Shown here one piece after another: positions 35,818-47,500 of a DNA stretch of 64,000 bases. The stretch spans positions 1 through 64,000 of the forward strand of contig NZ_JAAMQJ010000010.1 in assembly GCF_013523125.1 (NCBI RefSeq). The letters run 5' to 3'. Origin of the DNA: Pseudomonas entomophila. Lineage in GTDB: Bacteria > Pseudomonadota > Gammaproteobacteria > Pseudomonadales > Pseudomonadaceae. Every line of letters begins with the position of its first letter. Position 1 is the first letter of the stretch. The notes beneath the pieces were generated by a model. It was not told the origin of the DNA. It did no database searches and saw nothing but the letters and a program-made list of their open reading frames with translations. A program made the position numbers and the translations under genes.

Positions 35818-37425
35818 TCACATCCGGAAGATGCCGAAGCGGCTGGCTTCGATCGGGGCGTTGAGGGCGGCCGACAGGGCCAGGCCAAGCACGTCGCGGG
35901 TCTGCGCCGGGTCGATGACGCCGTCGTCCCAGAGGCGCGCGCTGGAGTACCAGGCGTGGGCCTGGCGCGCGTACTGGTCGACGATCGGCTGGCGGATGCG
36001 CGCTTCGTCGTCGGCATCCAGCGGCTGGCCCTGACGCGCCTGTTGCTCGCGCTTGACCTGCACCAGCACCCCGGCGGCCTGCTCGGCGCCCATGACGCCG
36101 ATGCGCGCGTTCGGCCACATCCACAGGAAGCGAGGATCATAGGCGCGACCGCACATGCCGTAGTTGCCGGCGCCGAAGCTACCACCGATGATCACCGTGA
36201 ACTTCGGCACCTGTGCGCAGGACACGGCGGCGACCAGCTTGGCGCCATGCTTGGCGATGCCGCCGTGCTCGTACTTCTGGCCGACCATGAAGCCGGTGAT
36301 GTTCTGCAGGAACACCAGCGGGATCCCGCGCTGGCAGGCCAGTTCGATGAAGTGCGCGCCTTTCTGCGCCGCCTCGGCGAACAGCACACCGTTGTTGGCC
36401 AGGATCGCCACCGGATAGCCGTGCAGATGAGCGAAGCCGCACACCAGGGTGGTGCCGAACAGCGCCTTGAACTCATCGAACACCGAGCCATCGACCAGCC
36501 GTGCGATCACGTCGCGCACCTCGAACGGTTGCTTGGCCTCCGCGGGCACGATGCCATACAGCTCCTCGGCGGGATACAGCGGCGCGACCGGCGCCTGGCG
36601 CTGCACCTGGCCGAGTTTGCGCCAGTTGAGGTTGGCCACGCTGCGCCGGGCCAGCGCCAGGGCATGGGCGTCGTCTTCGGCATAGTGATCGGCCACGCCG
36701 CTGATCCGGCAGTGCACGTCGGCACCGCCCAGGTCTTCGGCGCTCACCACCTCGCCGGTGGCGGCCTTCACCAGGGGCGGCCCGGCCAGGAAAATGGTCG
36801 CCTGCTGGCGCACCATGATCGCTTCGTCGGCCATGGCCGGCACGTAGGCGCCGCCGGCGGTGCACGAGCCCATCACCACGGCGATCTGGGGAATGCCCAG
36901 CGCGCTCATGGTGGCCTGGTTGAAGAAGATCCGCCCGAAATGTTCGCGGTCGGGGAACACCTCGTCCTGACGCGGCAGGTTGGCACCGCCGGAGTCCACC
37001 AGATAGAGGCACGGTAGCCGATTCTGCTGGGCGATGGCCTGCGCACGCAGGTGCTTCTTCACCGTCAAGGGGTAGTAGGTGCCGCCTTTGACCGTAGCGT
37101 CGTTGGCCACGATCATGCATTCCACGCCTTCGATACGGCCGATGCCGGCGATCACGCCCGCAGCGGGCACGTCGTCGTCGTACACCTCGTAGGCAGCCAA
37201 CTGGCCAATCTCGAGAAACGGCGAGCCGGGGTCCAGCAGGCGGTCGATGCGCTCGCGCGGCAGCAACTTGCCGCGGGCGGTGTGTCGTTCCTGGGCCTTG
37301 GGCCCGCCGCCCTGTGCCACCTGGGCGAGCAGGCCCTGCAAGGCCTGGAGCTGTTCGAGCATGGCCGCGCGGTTGCCGGCGAATTCGGCCGAGCGCGGAT
37401 CGATCTGGGTGTGCAAGGTCGCCAT
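35818..37425 (-). CDS. liuB: Methylcrotonyl-CoA carboxylase carboxyltransferase subunit
   Basis: A 535-residue carboxyltransferase beta subunit. Typical segments are [54 protein letters not shown] and the acyl-CoA/biotin-binding [20 protein letters not shown]. It moves the carboxyl group from LiuD's biotin to 3-methylcrotonyl-CoA. It lies 18 bases after liuA. Confidence 0.94.
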   Translation of the reverse strand: MATLHTQIDPRSAEFAGNRAAMLEQLQALQGLLAQVAQGGGPKAQERHTARGKLLPRERIDRLLDPGSPFLEIGQLAAYEVYDDDVPAAGVIAGIGRIEGVECMIVANDATVKGGTYYPLTVKKHLRAQAIAQQNRLPCLYLVDSGGANLPRQDEVFPDREHFGRIFFNQATMSALGIPQIAVVMGSCTAGGAYVPAMADEAIMVRQQATIFLAGPPLVKAATGEVVSAEDLGGADVHCRISGVADHYAEDDAHALALARRSVANLNWRKLGQVQRQAPVAPLYPAEELYGIVPAEAKQPFEVRDVIARLVDGSVFDEFKALFGTTLVCGFAHLHGYPVAILANNGVLFAEAAQKGAHFIELACQRGIPLVFLQNITGFMVGQKYEHGGIAKHGAKLVAAVSCAQVPKFTVIIGGSFGAGNYGMCGRAYDPRFLWMWPNARIGVMGAEQAAGVLVQVKREQQARQGQPLDADDEARIRQPIVDQYARQAHAWYSSARLWDDGVIDPAQTRDVLGLALSAALNAPIEASRFGIFRM

Positions 37426-37443
37426 GTGCGCTGCTCCTTGTGC

Positions 37444-38607
37444 TCAGCGGGTTTCGTTGAACAGTTCACGGCCGATCAGCATCCGGCGGATTTCGCTGGT
37501 GCCTGCGCCGATCTCGTACAGCTTGGCGTCGCGCAGCAGGCGGCCCGCCGGAAATTCGTTGATGTAGCCGTTGCCGCCGAGGATCTGGATCGCCTCCAGG
37601 GCCATCTGCGTAGCGCGCTCGGCGGTGTACAGGATCACCCCGGCGGCGTCCTTGCGGGTGGTCTCGCCGCGGTCGCAGGCCTGGGCGACGGCGTACAGGT
37701 AGGCGCGGCTGGCATTGAGCTGGGTATACAGGTCGGCAATCTTGGCCTGGATCAGCTGGAATTCGCCGATGCTCTGGCCGAACTGCTTGCGGTCGTGGAT
37801 GTAAGGTACCACCAGGTCCAGGCAGCTCTGCATGATGCCGGTAGGCCCGCCGGCCAGCACCACGCGTTCGTAGTCCAGGCCGCTCATCAGCACGCGCACG
37901 CCGCCGTCGAGCTGGCCGAGGATATTCTCTTCCGGCACTTCCACGCCGTCGAAGAACAGCTCGCAGGTGTTGGAGCCGCGCATGCCCAGCTTGTCGAATT
38001 TGTTGCCGCGGCTGAAGCCCTTCCAGTCACGTTCGACGATGAACGCCGTGATGCCGTGGGCGCCCTTGTCCAGGTCGGTCTTGGCGTAGATCACGTAGGT
38101 GTGAGCGTCGGGGCCATTGGTGATCCAGGTCTTGCTGCCGTTGAGCACGTAGCGGTCGCCGCGCTTTTCGGCGCGCAGCTTCATCGACACCACGTCGGAG
38201 CCTGCATTGGGCTCGCTCATGGCCAGGGCGCCGATGTGCTCGCCGCTGAGCAAACCAGGCAAGTATTTCTGTTTTTGCGCGGGTGTGCCGTTGCGGTTGA
38301 TCTGATTGACGCAGAGGTTGGAGTGGGCGCCGTAGGACAGCGCCACCGAGGCCGAGCCACGGCTGATTTCCTCCATGGCGATCACGTGGGCCAGGTAACC
38401 CAGGCCTGCGCCGCCATGCGCCTCGGACACGGTGATGCCGAGCAGGCCCATGTCGCCGAACTTGCGCCACAGGTCGACAGGGAACAGGTTGTCGCGATCG
38501 ATCTGCGCGGCACGCGGCGCCACTTCGGCGGCAACGAAGGTGCGCACCTGATCGCGCAGCATGTCGAGGGTTTCGCCCAGGGCGAAATTCAGAGAAGGGT
38601 AATGCAT
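37444..38607 (-). CDS. liuA: Isovaleryl-CoA dehydrogenase
   Basis: A 387-residue acyl-CoA dehydrogenase: FAD and substrate motifs [20 protein letters not shown] and [10 protein letters not shown], the catalytic Glu in [14 protein letters not shown] (the position used by isovaleryl-CoA rather than short-chain enzymes), and [20 protein letters not shown] near the end. It makes 3-methylcrotonyl-CoA from isovaleryl-CoA in leucine breakdown. The ATG at 38607 ([13 protein letters not shown]) is the family start. It leads the liuABCD operon; neither liuE nor liuR is adjacent. Confidence 0.94.
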   Translation of the reverse strand: MHYPSLNFALGETLDMLRDQVRTFVAAEVAPRAAQIDRDNLFPVDLWRKFGDMGLLGITVSEAHGGAGLGYLAHVIAMEEISRGSASVALSYGAHSNLCVNQINRNGTPAQKQKYLPGLLSGEHIGALAMSEPNAGSDVVSMKLRAEKRGDRYVLNGSKTWITNGPDAHTYVIYAKTDLDKGAHGITAFIVERDWKGFSRGNKFDKLGMRGSNTCELFFDGVEVPEENILGQLDGGVRVLMSGLDYERVVLAGGPTGIMQSCLDLVVPYIHDRKQFGQSIGEFQLIQAKIADLYTQLNASRAYLYAVAQACDRGETTRKDAAGVILYTAERATQMALEAIQILGGNGYINEFPAGRLLRDAKLYEIGAGTSEIRRMLIGRELFNETR

Positions 38608-38673
38608 GCGAGGGCACCTTGTTGTTCTTGGATGGGAGGACGACACCCTGGCTCACGTACCTGACGCTCAATG

Positions 38674-38766
38674 CCCTGTGGGAGCGGGCTTGCCCGCGAA
38701 AGCGTCAGCAGGCCCATCACCCTGGCCTGGACGATCGTCATCGCGGGCAAGCCCGCTCCCACACGG
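38674..38766. repeat. REP doublet (inverted)
   Basis: Two copies of the P. putida-type REP core GGGAGCGGGCTTGCCCGCG lie in opposite orientation at 38674-38700 and 38741-38766 in the gap between liuA and the divergent synthetase gene. The arms can pair into a long hairpin. Confidence 0.9.
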
Positions 38767-38805
38767 TCCGTATTCCATGCCAGGGCGTGAAGTGTCGCTC
38801 ATTGC

Positions 38806-38822
38806 CTTTACGTAAACGTAAG
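38806..38822. promoter_or_regulatory. LiuR-like operator, copy 1
   Basis: CTTTACGTAAACGTAAG is a near-perfect palindrome of the MerR-family LiuR type (TTTACGTnnACGTAAA), about 130 bases upstream of the synthetase start and 200 bases upstream of liuA. Confidence 0.65.
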
Positions 38823-38855
38823 CCTGCAAGCGGGTGCTGTCAATCGATCCATGTC

Positions 38856-38871
38856 CTTTACGTAAACGTCA
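38856..38871. promoter_or_regulatory. LiuR-like operator, copy 2
   Basis: CTTTACGTAAACGTCA repeats 14 bases of copy 1 exactly, 50 bases away, so both face about the same side of the helix (five turns). It is 65 bases before the synthetase start, a position suiting an activator or repressor of that gene. Confidence 0.6.
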
Positions 38872-38936
38872 TTGTGGTCCAGAGTTACCGTCGCTGGCTT
38901 CAACCGTGCCCAGAACAACCACAACAAGGGACGCCC

Positions 38937-40616
<1,680 letters not shown>

Positions 40617-40952
40617 GCGAACGGCTGTTGCAGAACGTCGGGATGACGTTGGAACTGGAGGTCCTGTAGGCACAGGGCCATCAAACAGTCATTTCTCGGC
40701 GGCGCTGGTGCGCCTGCGATGCATGTGACAAGCAGCCTCGTTTGTTCATGGCTAGCCCTCAGGGCGTCTGACTTCAGCCTAGCGCGTTTAGCGCGTTAGT
40801 CGGTTCTTTTTCTCTTTTGGACTTACCTTTCTTCTTACGGCCTTTATGGAATTGCCTACGAAACGTCCTGCGAAATCTTCAGACACGAGCTGACATCGCC
40901 CCTTCTCGTTCCTGGTTAGTCTTGCTTTGACTTTGTTGAGCAGGGCCGAATC
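40617..40952. other. Leader region of the type I secretion island
   Basis: About 336 bases with no supportable gene, more AT-rich than the flanks after 40800. It holds a tandem repeat TAGCGCGTT at 40781-40798, also readable as an imperfect palindrome (CTAnCGCG / CGCGnTAG), followed by a pyrimidine-rich run. It probably contains the promoter of the exporter gene that starts at 40953. Confidence 0.5.
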
Positions 40953-42959
40953 ATGGACAGGTGCACCTCCAGCCTTCGGGCATGCCTACAGGCGATTGGT
41001 CATTTTCACCGCTGCTTTGTAACCATTGCTGACAGTGCTGACCTGCGATGGGATACCGTCCTCGACGAAGCCAAGCAGTACAGCCTGACAGGTCATTACC
41101 AACCCTGCACGCCTGCGCAGTTGGCGCGTCAACCTCTGCCTGCCATCGCTTCAGGTGCAAACGGGTCAGCTTTCATCGTGGCCGCCGTGCGACAGGACAC
41201 GGTACTCGTACATGACCCGCTCAGCGGCCAATCGGAAACCCTCTCCTTGCAGAATCTGGCGCAGCGGTGGACCGGGCAACTGCTGGTCTTGCAGCCTGCG
41301 CGTGCGGCCCTCGGCAACCTGGCCCGGTTCGATTTCAGCTGGTTCATCCCCGCGCTCGTGGAGCACCGCAGGTGGTTGTGGCAGGTGCTGGTCGCCGCGT
41401 TTGCCTTGCAGCTCTTTGCGCTGATGTCGCCGCTGTTCTTCCAGGCAGTCATGGACAAGGTCCTGTTGCACCGCAACCTGCACACGCTGGACGTGCTGGT
41501 CATCGCCTGCCTGACCGTCGCGCTGCTCGAAAGCGCGCTCAACGCCATCCGCACCTACACCCTCGAGCACACGGCAGCGCGTATCGACGCCAAGCTGGGT
41601 AGTCAGCTGTACCGTCACCTCCTGGCTCTGCCGCTGTCTTACTTTCAGGCGCGGCAGTGCGGGCATCTGGTCGCCCGTCTGGGGGAAGTCGAGACGCTGC
41701 GGCAGTTTCTCAGCGCACATACCCTCAGCGCACTGATCGACACGCTGTTCTTCGCGGTCTTCGCCGCTGCCCTGTTCCTGTTGAGTCCGGTGCTGGCCTG
41801 GGTCGTGCTGGGTTCGCTTCCCCTGTACCTGGCGCTGGCGCTGGGGCTCACGCCTCATCTACGCCGACGGCTGGAGGCGCAAGCGGTTCACGGTGCCGCC
41901 CAGCACGCCTTCCTGCTGGAAACCCTGCGTGGCATGGACACGGTGAAAACGCTGGCTGCCGAGCCGCAGTTCAAGCGGCGCTGGGCCATGCTGCAGGCCA
42001 GCACGGTATTCGCCGGGCTTCGGGCCGGCAACACGTCCGTCTTGATGCAGGAGGCCGTTGGCCTGATCGGCAAGCTGACGACCGCCACCGTGCTGGGCCT
42101 GGGGGCGTGGCTGGTGATCCAGTCCGGCCTGACCCTGGGACAACTGGTCGCCTTCAATCTGCTCGCCACGCGCATCGCCCAACCCGTGCAGCGGCTCGCG
42201 CACCTGTGGGTGCATCTGCAGCAAGCCGGAATCGCCATGCATCGGTTGGCCGATGTGCTCGATGCGCCTCGGGAAGACACCGATCCCGCCTGCCAGCCGA
42301 TGCCCGACATCCTCGGGCGAATCGAGTTTCGCAACGTCAGTTTTCGTTATGCGCCCGGTCAGCCTCTCGTTCTGGACCGATTCAACCTCGTCATCCAGCC
42401 AGGTGAGGTGGTGGGCATCCGCGGGCCCTCGGGGTGCGGCAAGAGCACCCTGGCGCTTCTGCTGCAAAAGCTCCACGTCCCAGAGCAGGGCCAGGTACTG
42501 ATCGATGGCATCGACCTGGCGACCGTGCAACCGCTTTCCCTGAGGCAGCAGGTGGGTGTCGTCACGCAGGACGCGGTACTGCTCCACGGCACGGTGCGAG
42601 AGAACATCGCCCTCACCGATCCCGGTGCCCCGTTCGACGACATCGTGGCAGCCGCACGCCTGGCGGGTGCCCACGACTTCATCCTCAAGCTGCCCCAAGG
42701 GTACGACACCGTGCTGTGCGAGGGCGGGAGCTCGTTGTCCGGCGGCCAGCGCCAACGGGTTGCCCTGGCCCGCACGCTGTTCGCCAATCCCAAGGTGCTG
42801 ATCATGGATGAGGCCACCAGCGCATTGGACGCCGAGGCGGAGCGGCACATTCTCGAACACATGCCCGAGATCTGCCGGGGAAGAACCGTGCTGATCATCG
42901 CTCATCGCGCGCAAGCCTTGAAAAAAGCCGGGCGAATCGTCGAGTTCACCGAGCGGTGA
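40953..42959 (+). CDS. HlyB-like type I secretion ABC exporter (first copy)
   Basis: A 668-residue exporter. Residues 1-120 are a C39-like domain without an active cysteine motif, as in HlyB. The membrane domain (about 130-430) closely follows HlyB (FDFSWFIPALVEHRRW, SPLFFQAVMDKVLLHRNLHT, LLALPLSYFQAR). The ATPase has a normal Walker A (GPSGCGKST), signature LSGGQRQRVALAR, Walker B VLIMDEATSALD and H-loop IIAHRAQALK. It stops about 25-30 residues earlier than HlyB, just after GRIVEFTER. It is the first gene of the island and should energise export of the RTX protein. Confidence 0.9.
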   Translation: MDRCTSSLRACLQAIGHFHRCFVTIADSADLRWDTVLDEAKQYSLTGHYQPCTPAQLARQPLPAIASGANGSAFIVAAVRQDTVLVHDPLSGQSETLSLQNLAQRWTGQLLVLQPARAALGNLARFDFSWFIPALVEHRRWLWQVLVAAFALQLFALMSPLFFQAVMDKVLLHRNLHTLDVLVIACLTVALLESALNAIRTYTLEHTAARIDAKLGSQLYRHLLALPLSYFQARQCGHLVARLGEVETLRQFLSAHTLSALIDTLFFAVFAAALFLLSPVLAWVVLGSLPLYLALALGLTPHLRRRLEAQAVHGAAQHAFLLETLRGMDTVKTLAAEPQFKRRWAMLQASTVFAGLRAGNTSVLMQEAVGLIGKLTTATVLGLGAWLVIQSGLTLGQLVAFNLLATRIAQPVQRLAHLWVHLQQAGIAMHRLADVLDAPREDTDPACQPMPDILGRIEFRNVSFRYAPGQPLVLDRFNLVIQPGEVVGIRGPSGCGKSTLALLLQKLHVPEQGQVLIDGIDLATVQPLSLRQQVGVVTQDAVLLHGTVRENIALTDPGAPFDDIVAAARLAGAHDFILKLPQGYDTVLCEGGSSLSGGQRQRVALARTLFANPKVLIMDEATSALDAEAERHILEHMPEICRGRTVLIIAHRAQALKKAGRIVEFTER

Positions 42960-43036
42960 GTGCGCTGTGCGGACGCTCATGGAATGCAGCGTCTCGTCCT
43001 TGAGCATCAAGATTGACTTTCAGGAGTGGCAATTCA

Positions 43037-43747
43037 ATGAAAAAGAAATGGGCTGTTGTGTTTCTCGTGGTGGTGTGTGGTGTGTCGGGTCTGATCTATG
43101 AGCACCACGATCAAGGGTCGCCATCGGCGCCCCTGGAGACAGCGTCGACGATGACCGCCGACGAGCCGGTCGAGGGCCAAAGCCTACTGTGCGTGATGAT
43201 GAACACCCTGCTGTTTTCGTCTCCCAGGCCGCTGTTCGAATCTGAGAATGAAGCGATCACTACGACGTGGGAGGTGCTATCGGCCCGCAAGCGCGCCCTC
43301 GTTGCAGCGTTTCGCAATGACGTGGCTCGAGCGTGCGTCCCTGACTTTCGCCTGATCGGGTTCTATTCACGCGGTAAAACGTGCGAGGTCACCGGCATGT
43401 TGCCCGTTCTGAGGCCGATCACGAACACTGGGCCTCCGCAAAACCCTAGTTATTTATTGCCTATCTCGAAAGAGAAGATCCTTCACGACCAGGCGCTGGC
43501 GCTTGACTATATCGATGTGCGTGAGGGCCAAGAGCGCTTGTATATGAACATGGCGTTGCCTGCCGGTTATGTCGTGGGGGCCTGCCGACAGGACATGGCT
43601 TCTCCGCAGTGCATTTTTGATATGTACAGCCGGCAGGGGAATAAATTCATGCAAGTAAATTTTGCAGCGCGCGACCTGGCGAACTGGAAGCGTCATTTTG
43701 AGGCCGTGGAGCGACAGGTAACGTGCGTTGACATTAAAGAAAATTAA
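43037..43747 (+). CDS. Membrane-anchored protein of the RTX island (paralogue A)
   Basis: A 236-residue protein with an N-terminal signal anchor (KKWAVVFLVVVCGVSGLIY) and a large exported domain containing about six cysteines. Its last 60 residues (VVGACRQDMASPQCIFDMYS, then NFAARDLANWKRHF) align with those of the next gene, so the two are paralogues. CAGGAGTGG precedes ATG 43037. I do not recognise the family. Position between the exporter and its large protease-bearing substrate suggests immunity, inhibition or chaperoning, but the sequence does not show which. Confidence 0.75.
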   Translation: MKKKWAVVFLVVVCGVSGLIYEHHDQGSPSAPLETASTMTADEPVEGQSLLCVMMNTLLFSSPRPLFESENEAITTTWEVLSARKRALVAAFRNDVARACVPDFRLIGFYSRGKTCEVTGMLPVLRPITNTGPPQNPSYLLPISKEKILHDQALALDYIDVREGQERLYMNMALPAGYVVGACRQDMASPQCIFDMYSRQGNKFMQVNFAARDLANWKRHFEAVERQVTCVDIKEN

Positions 43748-43803
43748 ACGTCATCAGCCCTGCTGGTAACTGACGGTCACTTACGTCTGCGGAGGCATGC
43801 GTC

Positions 43804-44529
43804 ATGGGTAAGTGTACGCTGACGAGAGTTATTGTAATCGGGTTGTTTTTAAGTTGGGTGGGCTTGCAATTCACTCCAGTAGCAGTCAGGTCGATCGAAG
43901 CGTTACGTGGGAATGACGCAAGCGCCCAGCCAGAGGAGCAATACACATGCGGGGTGTTCGGTGAGTGGATATACCGCTTTCCTTATTCAGTGTTTGGGGG
44001 GCTTGCTCAATATGTCGGCGATGATCCGTGGGGAGAGGGATTGTCCAGTCGTGACCACACATGCACGGATAGGCTTGTGAGCAGATTGTTTCGCTGGTGT
44101 TGGCCTGAGTTCAAGTTGGCCGAATATCACACGGCTAACGCTGAAAAGTGTTTTGGTGTCGGTATGATGTTGGCGCCTGGGAAAGAAGAATATCTAGAAA
44201 ACATTTTGGTGATCAAGAATTATTATCGGTTCGGAACTGGAAAAGAGGATGATTACGAAAAGCTCTTGGGTCTGAATTATTTTTATTCAAAGCCGATCGA
44301 TTTGGAGCGGGTATTTTGGGTGCGAGATGTTGGTGGATTCTCTCTCGTAGTAGGGGTGTGCAATATTGAAAGTAGAGTGCCATATTGCACGTTCTATGCT
44401 TATAGCAAAATGTTGGGAAGCCGGATAGAAATTAGATTTCCGATGAGATACTTGGATTACTGGAAAAGTTTTCTGCTCTCGAATGAGGAGAGCTTGAAAG
44501 TTTATAAATATAAAAAGGTTGAGGGGTGA
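43804..44529 (+). CDS. Membrane-anchored protein of the RTX island (paralogue B)
   Basis: A 241-residue protein with an N-terminal anchor (VIVIGLFLSWVGLQF) and several cysteines. Its C-terminal region (VVGVCNIESRVPYCTFYAYS, then FPMRYLDYWKSF) aligns with the preceding gene. It has a much higher share of A/T-ending codons (Lys AAA, Tyr TAT, Phe TTT) than the rest of the window, a sign of transfer. It ends five bases before the RTX gene start, so the two are probably translated together. The function is unknown. Confidence 0.75.
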   Translation: MGKCTLTRVIVIGLFLSWVGLQFTPVAVRSIEALRGNDASAQPEEQYTCGVFGEWIYRFPYSVFGGLAQYVGDDPWGEGLSSRDHTCTDRLVSRLFRWCWPEFKLAEYHTANAEKCFGVGMMLAPGKEEYLENILVIKNYYRFGTGKEDDYEKLLGLNYFYSKPIDLERVFWVRDVGGFSLVVGVCNIESRVPYCTFYAYSKMLGSRIEIRFPMRYLDYWKSFLLSNEESLKVYKYKKVEG

Positions 44530-44534
44530 GAAGT

Positions 44535-47500
44535 ATGAGTATCACAAGGCAAGACTTTGAGGCGGCTAAAGCATTGCTTGATGCTCAAGGGCCGGCAGAT
44601 TTTTATAAGTTCCTTGAGTCCAAGGGGTCTCGATATGCGACTTTAGCGAAAGGCGTTGTCAGTTATGAGGGCGTGGCGGGCAGGGCTGCAGTAACCTTTA
44701 TGATGGAGCGCTATGCTGAGCGGCATGCAGAAGAAATGCCGCCTGTAATCCTCGAACGAGTGAAGCGATCAATGGCAAAGGCCACGCTTGATCTTTTTGA
44801 GAAAAGCATTGGTCAGGATCAATTTGAAATTGATGCAGATCAGGCTATTAACTTTCATAACCAAGTATTCTTAGGAGCGGGGCTTGATATAAGCTACTGG
44901 ACGCTTGATACTGCTTTTAAAGTAACACCCATTGCTGAACGGGAAACTCTCTGGCGTAGTGCTCTTCAGCTCGCTGGTGATTTTACTGGAGAAATGCTGC
45001 TGTCTGGCTACATACTCAGCAAATTGGCCGCCCACGGTCCATCCAGCCCAGATGCTGACGTCTCTGGCTGGATTCGCCGAGTCACCAGTCCCCGCATGAT
45101 CCAAGCACTGTCTGGTCCCATTCTGGACCAAGCGACCACATTGGCCCAAGACTCGGTCCAAGAACTGCTCAATACCGCCACGTACGTCGTTCCCGATCCA
45201 GAACTGGCCCTTTTCATCAAAAACAACCCACTCCCCAAAAACCGCACCCAAGGAGAAACCGAGGCCGCAGACTCGGTGCGCAACGGCTATGCCGTCTCCG
45301 AAGCCACTCACCAGATCCGCTTCGAGCGCGGCGCCCTCGACAAGACCGATTTCATGTCCACGCAAATCGCCAGTCTGGCCACAGGCGGCGTTCGCCCTGG
45401 AGAAATCCAACTGGACCCCAACGCCAAACCCAACGAATACCTGCAACAGGCCTACATCGACAAAGGCACTGCCTGCACACCGTCCGAGCGCCTTCAGAAC
45501 AGCCTGCTCTTCAACAACCTGGGCGCCAACACCACCCACAACGTCTACGTGGATCCGCTGCTGCTCGATTTGACCGGGCAGGGTGTGACGATGACGTCCA
45601 TCGTGGACGGCACGGTCTTCGACATCGACAACAGCGGCACCGTGAAACGCACGGGCTGGGTCGGTGTGGGCACGGGCCTGCTGGCGTTGGACGACGGCAG
45701 TGGCGCCATTCGGCATGGCGGGCAGTTGATCTCCGAGTATTTTGGCGGCAAGACAGGGGAGGCGGGCCAGCCTGGCGAGGCGAGGTTCCCGGATGCGTTC
45801 GCCGCGCTCGCGTCTCTCGACAGCGATGCCGACGGGCGCATCACCGCGTCCGATGCGCAGTGGCCGCAATTGCGTGTGTGGACCGACGATAATCGCAACG
45901 GCAGCAGCGAAGCCGACGAACTCAAGACGCTCGATGCCTGGTCGATCTCGGAGATTGCGCTCGCGGCCACGCCCCAGAACACCACCCATGCCAGCGGCAA
46001 TACCCTGCGTGCTACCGGCACGTTCGTCATCGATGGTCAGCAGCGCGAAGCCCAGGCCGTCAATTTCTTGAGCGATGCCGTCAGTCACCGCGTGCAGGCC
46101 GACGCTCAAGGGCAGCGTATCGAAAGCCGCGCGGGCGAGGTCACCCGGACCAGTTACACGATCCACGATGACAAGGGCGTCACTTTGGACGCCCAGGCCC
46201 TGGGCGTGCAGACCGTGCAAGGTGGGTGGGGCGACGACACGCTCAAAGCGGCCCCGGAGGGAAGCTGGCTGGTCGGCGGAGGCGGCCGCAATCGCTACGA
46301 GGGCGGTGTCGGGGATGATGTCTTCCTGATCAGCACCAGCGACGATACGTCCCAGATCAGCGGCGGCGGTGGGCGTGACGCTGTCATCGTCGTGGGCGGC
46401 CGGGGCCTGTCGCTCAACCTGGCCAAGGCGGGCGTGTTGATGGCGCAAGGCGGGCGTGGGCACGATGTGTTCATCGCCGGGGCCAATCACGGCGTGTTCA
46501 TGAAGGGCGGCGCGGCGGGCAGCACCCTCATCGGTGGGGGCGGCGAGGATGTGCTGGTCGGCGGGCAGGGCCGCAACATCATCGTCGGTGGCACGGGCAA
46601 GTCGGTCATTTATGCCGGGCCCGGCAATGACCTCATCTTCGCCTCGGCCCAGGGCAGCATCATCTACGCCGGGGCCGGGCAAGCGCTGATCAAGGGCCGT
46701 GACGGTGACGACGTCATCGAGGCAGGCAAGGGCGATGCCGTGATCGATGGTGGAGGTGGCGTCAACCTGGTGAGCCTGCATGGCGCGCATGGCGACTACG
46801 TCATCACGCCGACCGACACGGGCTACCGCCTGCAGGACACCGTTGCCGGACGCGATGGCACCCTGACCCTCACGCGTATCCAGAAACTCAATTTCGCCGA
46901 CATTTCCGCGGTCAACCTGGGCGGCCCCCATGCCATGCCGGTGACCGACAGCGTGCGTACCGACGCCAGCGGCGCAGTACTGACCCGACGAGACGGTGCG
47001 CGGGTGATCGCGGCGACAACCTTGCTGGGTAACGATCAACCGATGGGGAGCCAAGGCCCCCTGCGCCTCAGTGACGTCAGTGAAGCGATGGGCGGTACGG
47101 CCGTGCTCGATGAGCACGGCAACGTGGTCTTCACGCCAGACCCGCATGGCCAAGGCGCCATGGGGTTCAAATACGCGTTGCTCGATGCCGCGGGCAACCC
47201 GGCCATGAACGTGGTGAGCCTGAAGACCGGCGAAGCGGCGCCGATGCGGGGTGAGGTGCACCTGCTGACCGACGAGGTACCCAGCGATCCGCTGGCCGCT
47301 CGACAGTGGTACCTGGCGGACGTGGGCGTGTATCCGGTCTGGCAGCAGTACAGCGGCAAAGGGGTTCGGGTAGGCATCTTCGAGCCCGGCGGGGCGTTTT
47401 CGGTCGGGCCGGAAACCTTCGATATCCAGCACCCGGACCTGGCGCCGAACGTCGACTCGGGCTGGCTGGCCTCTCAGCGCAAGGAGGGGCTGTTGCCATC

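Noticed and set aside
35009..36124. A 5' extension of the liuD open frame by 372 codons
   Set aside because: It covers liuC and part of liuB in another frame, is Arg/Gly/Pro-rich without motifs, and carboxylase homology begins at 35008.
38608..38936. In-frame extension of the acyl-CoA synthetase upstream to 38619
   Set aside because: It reads through REP elements and the operator sites; family homology starts after ATG 38937.
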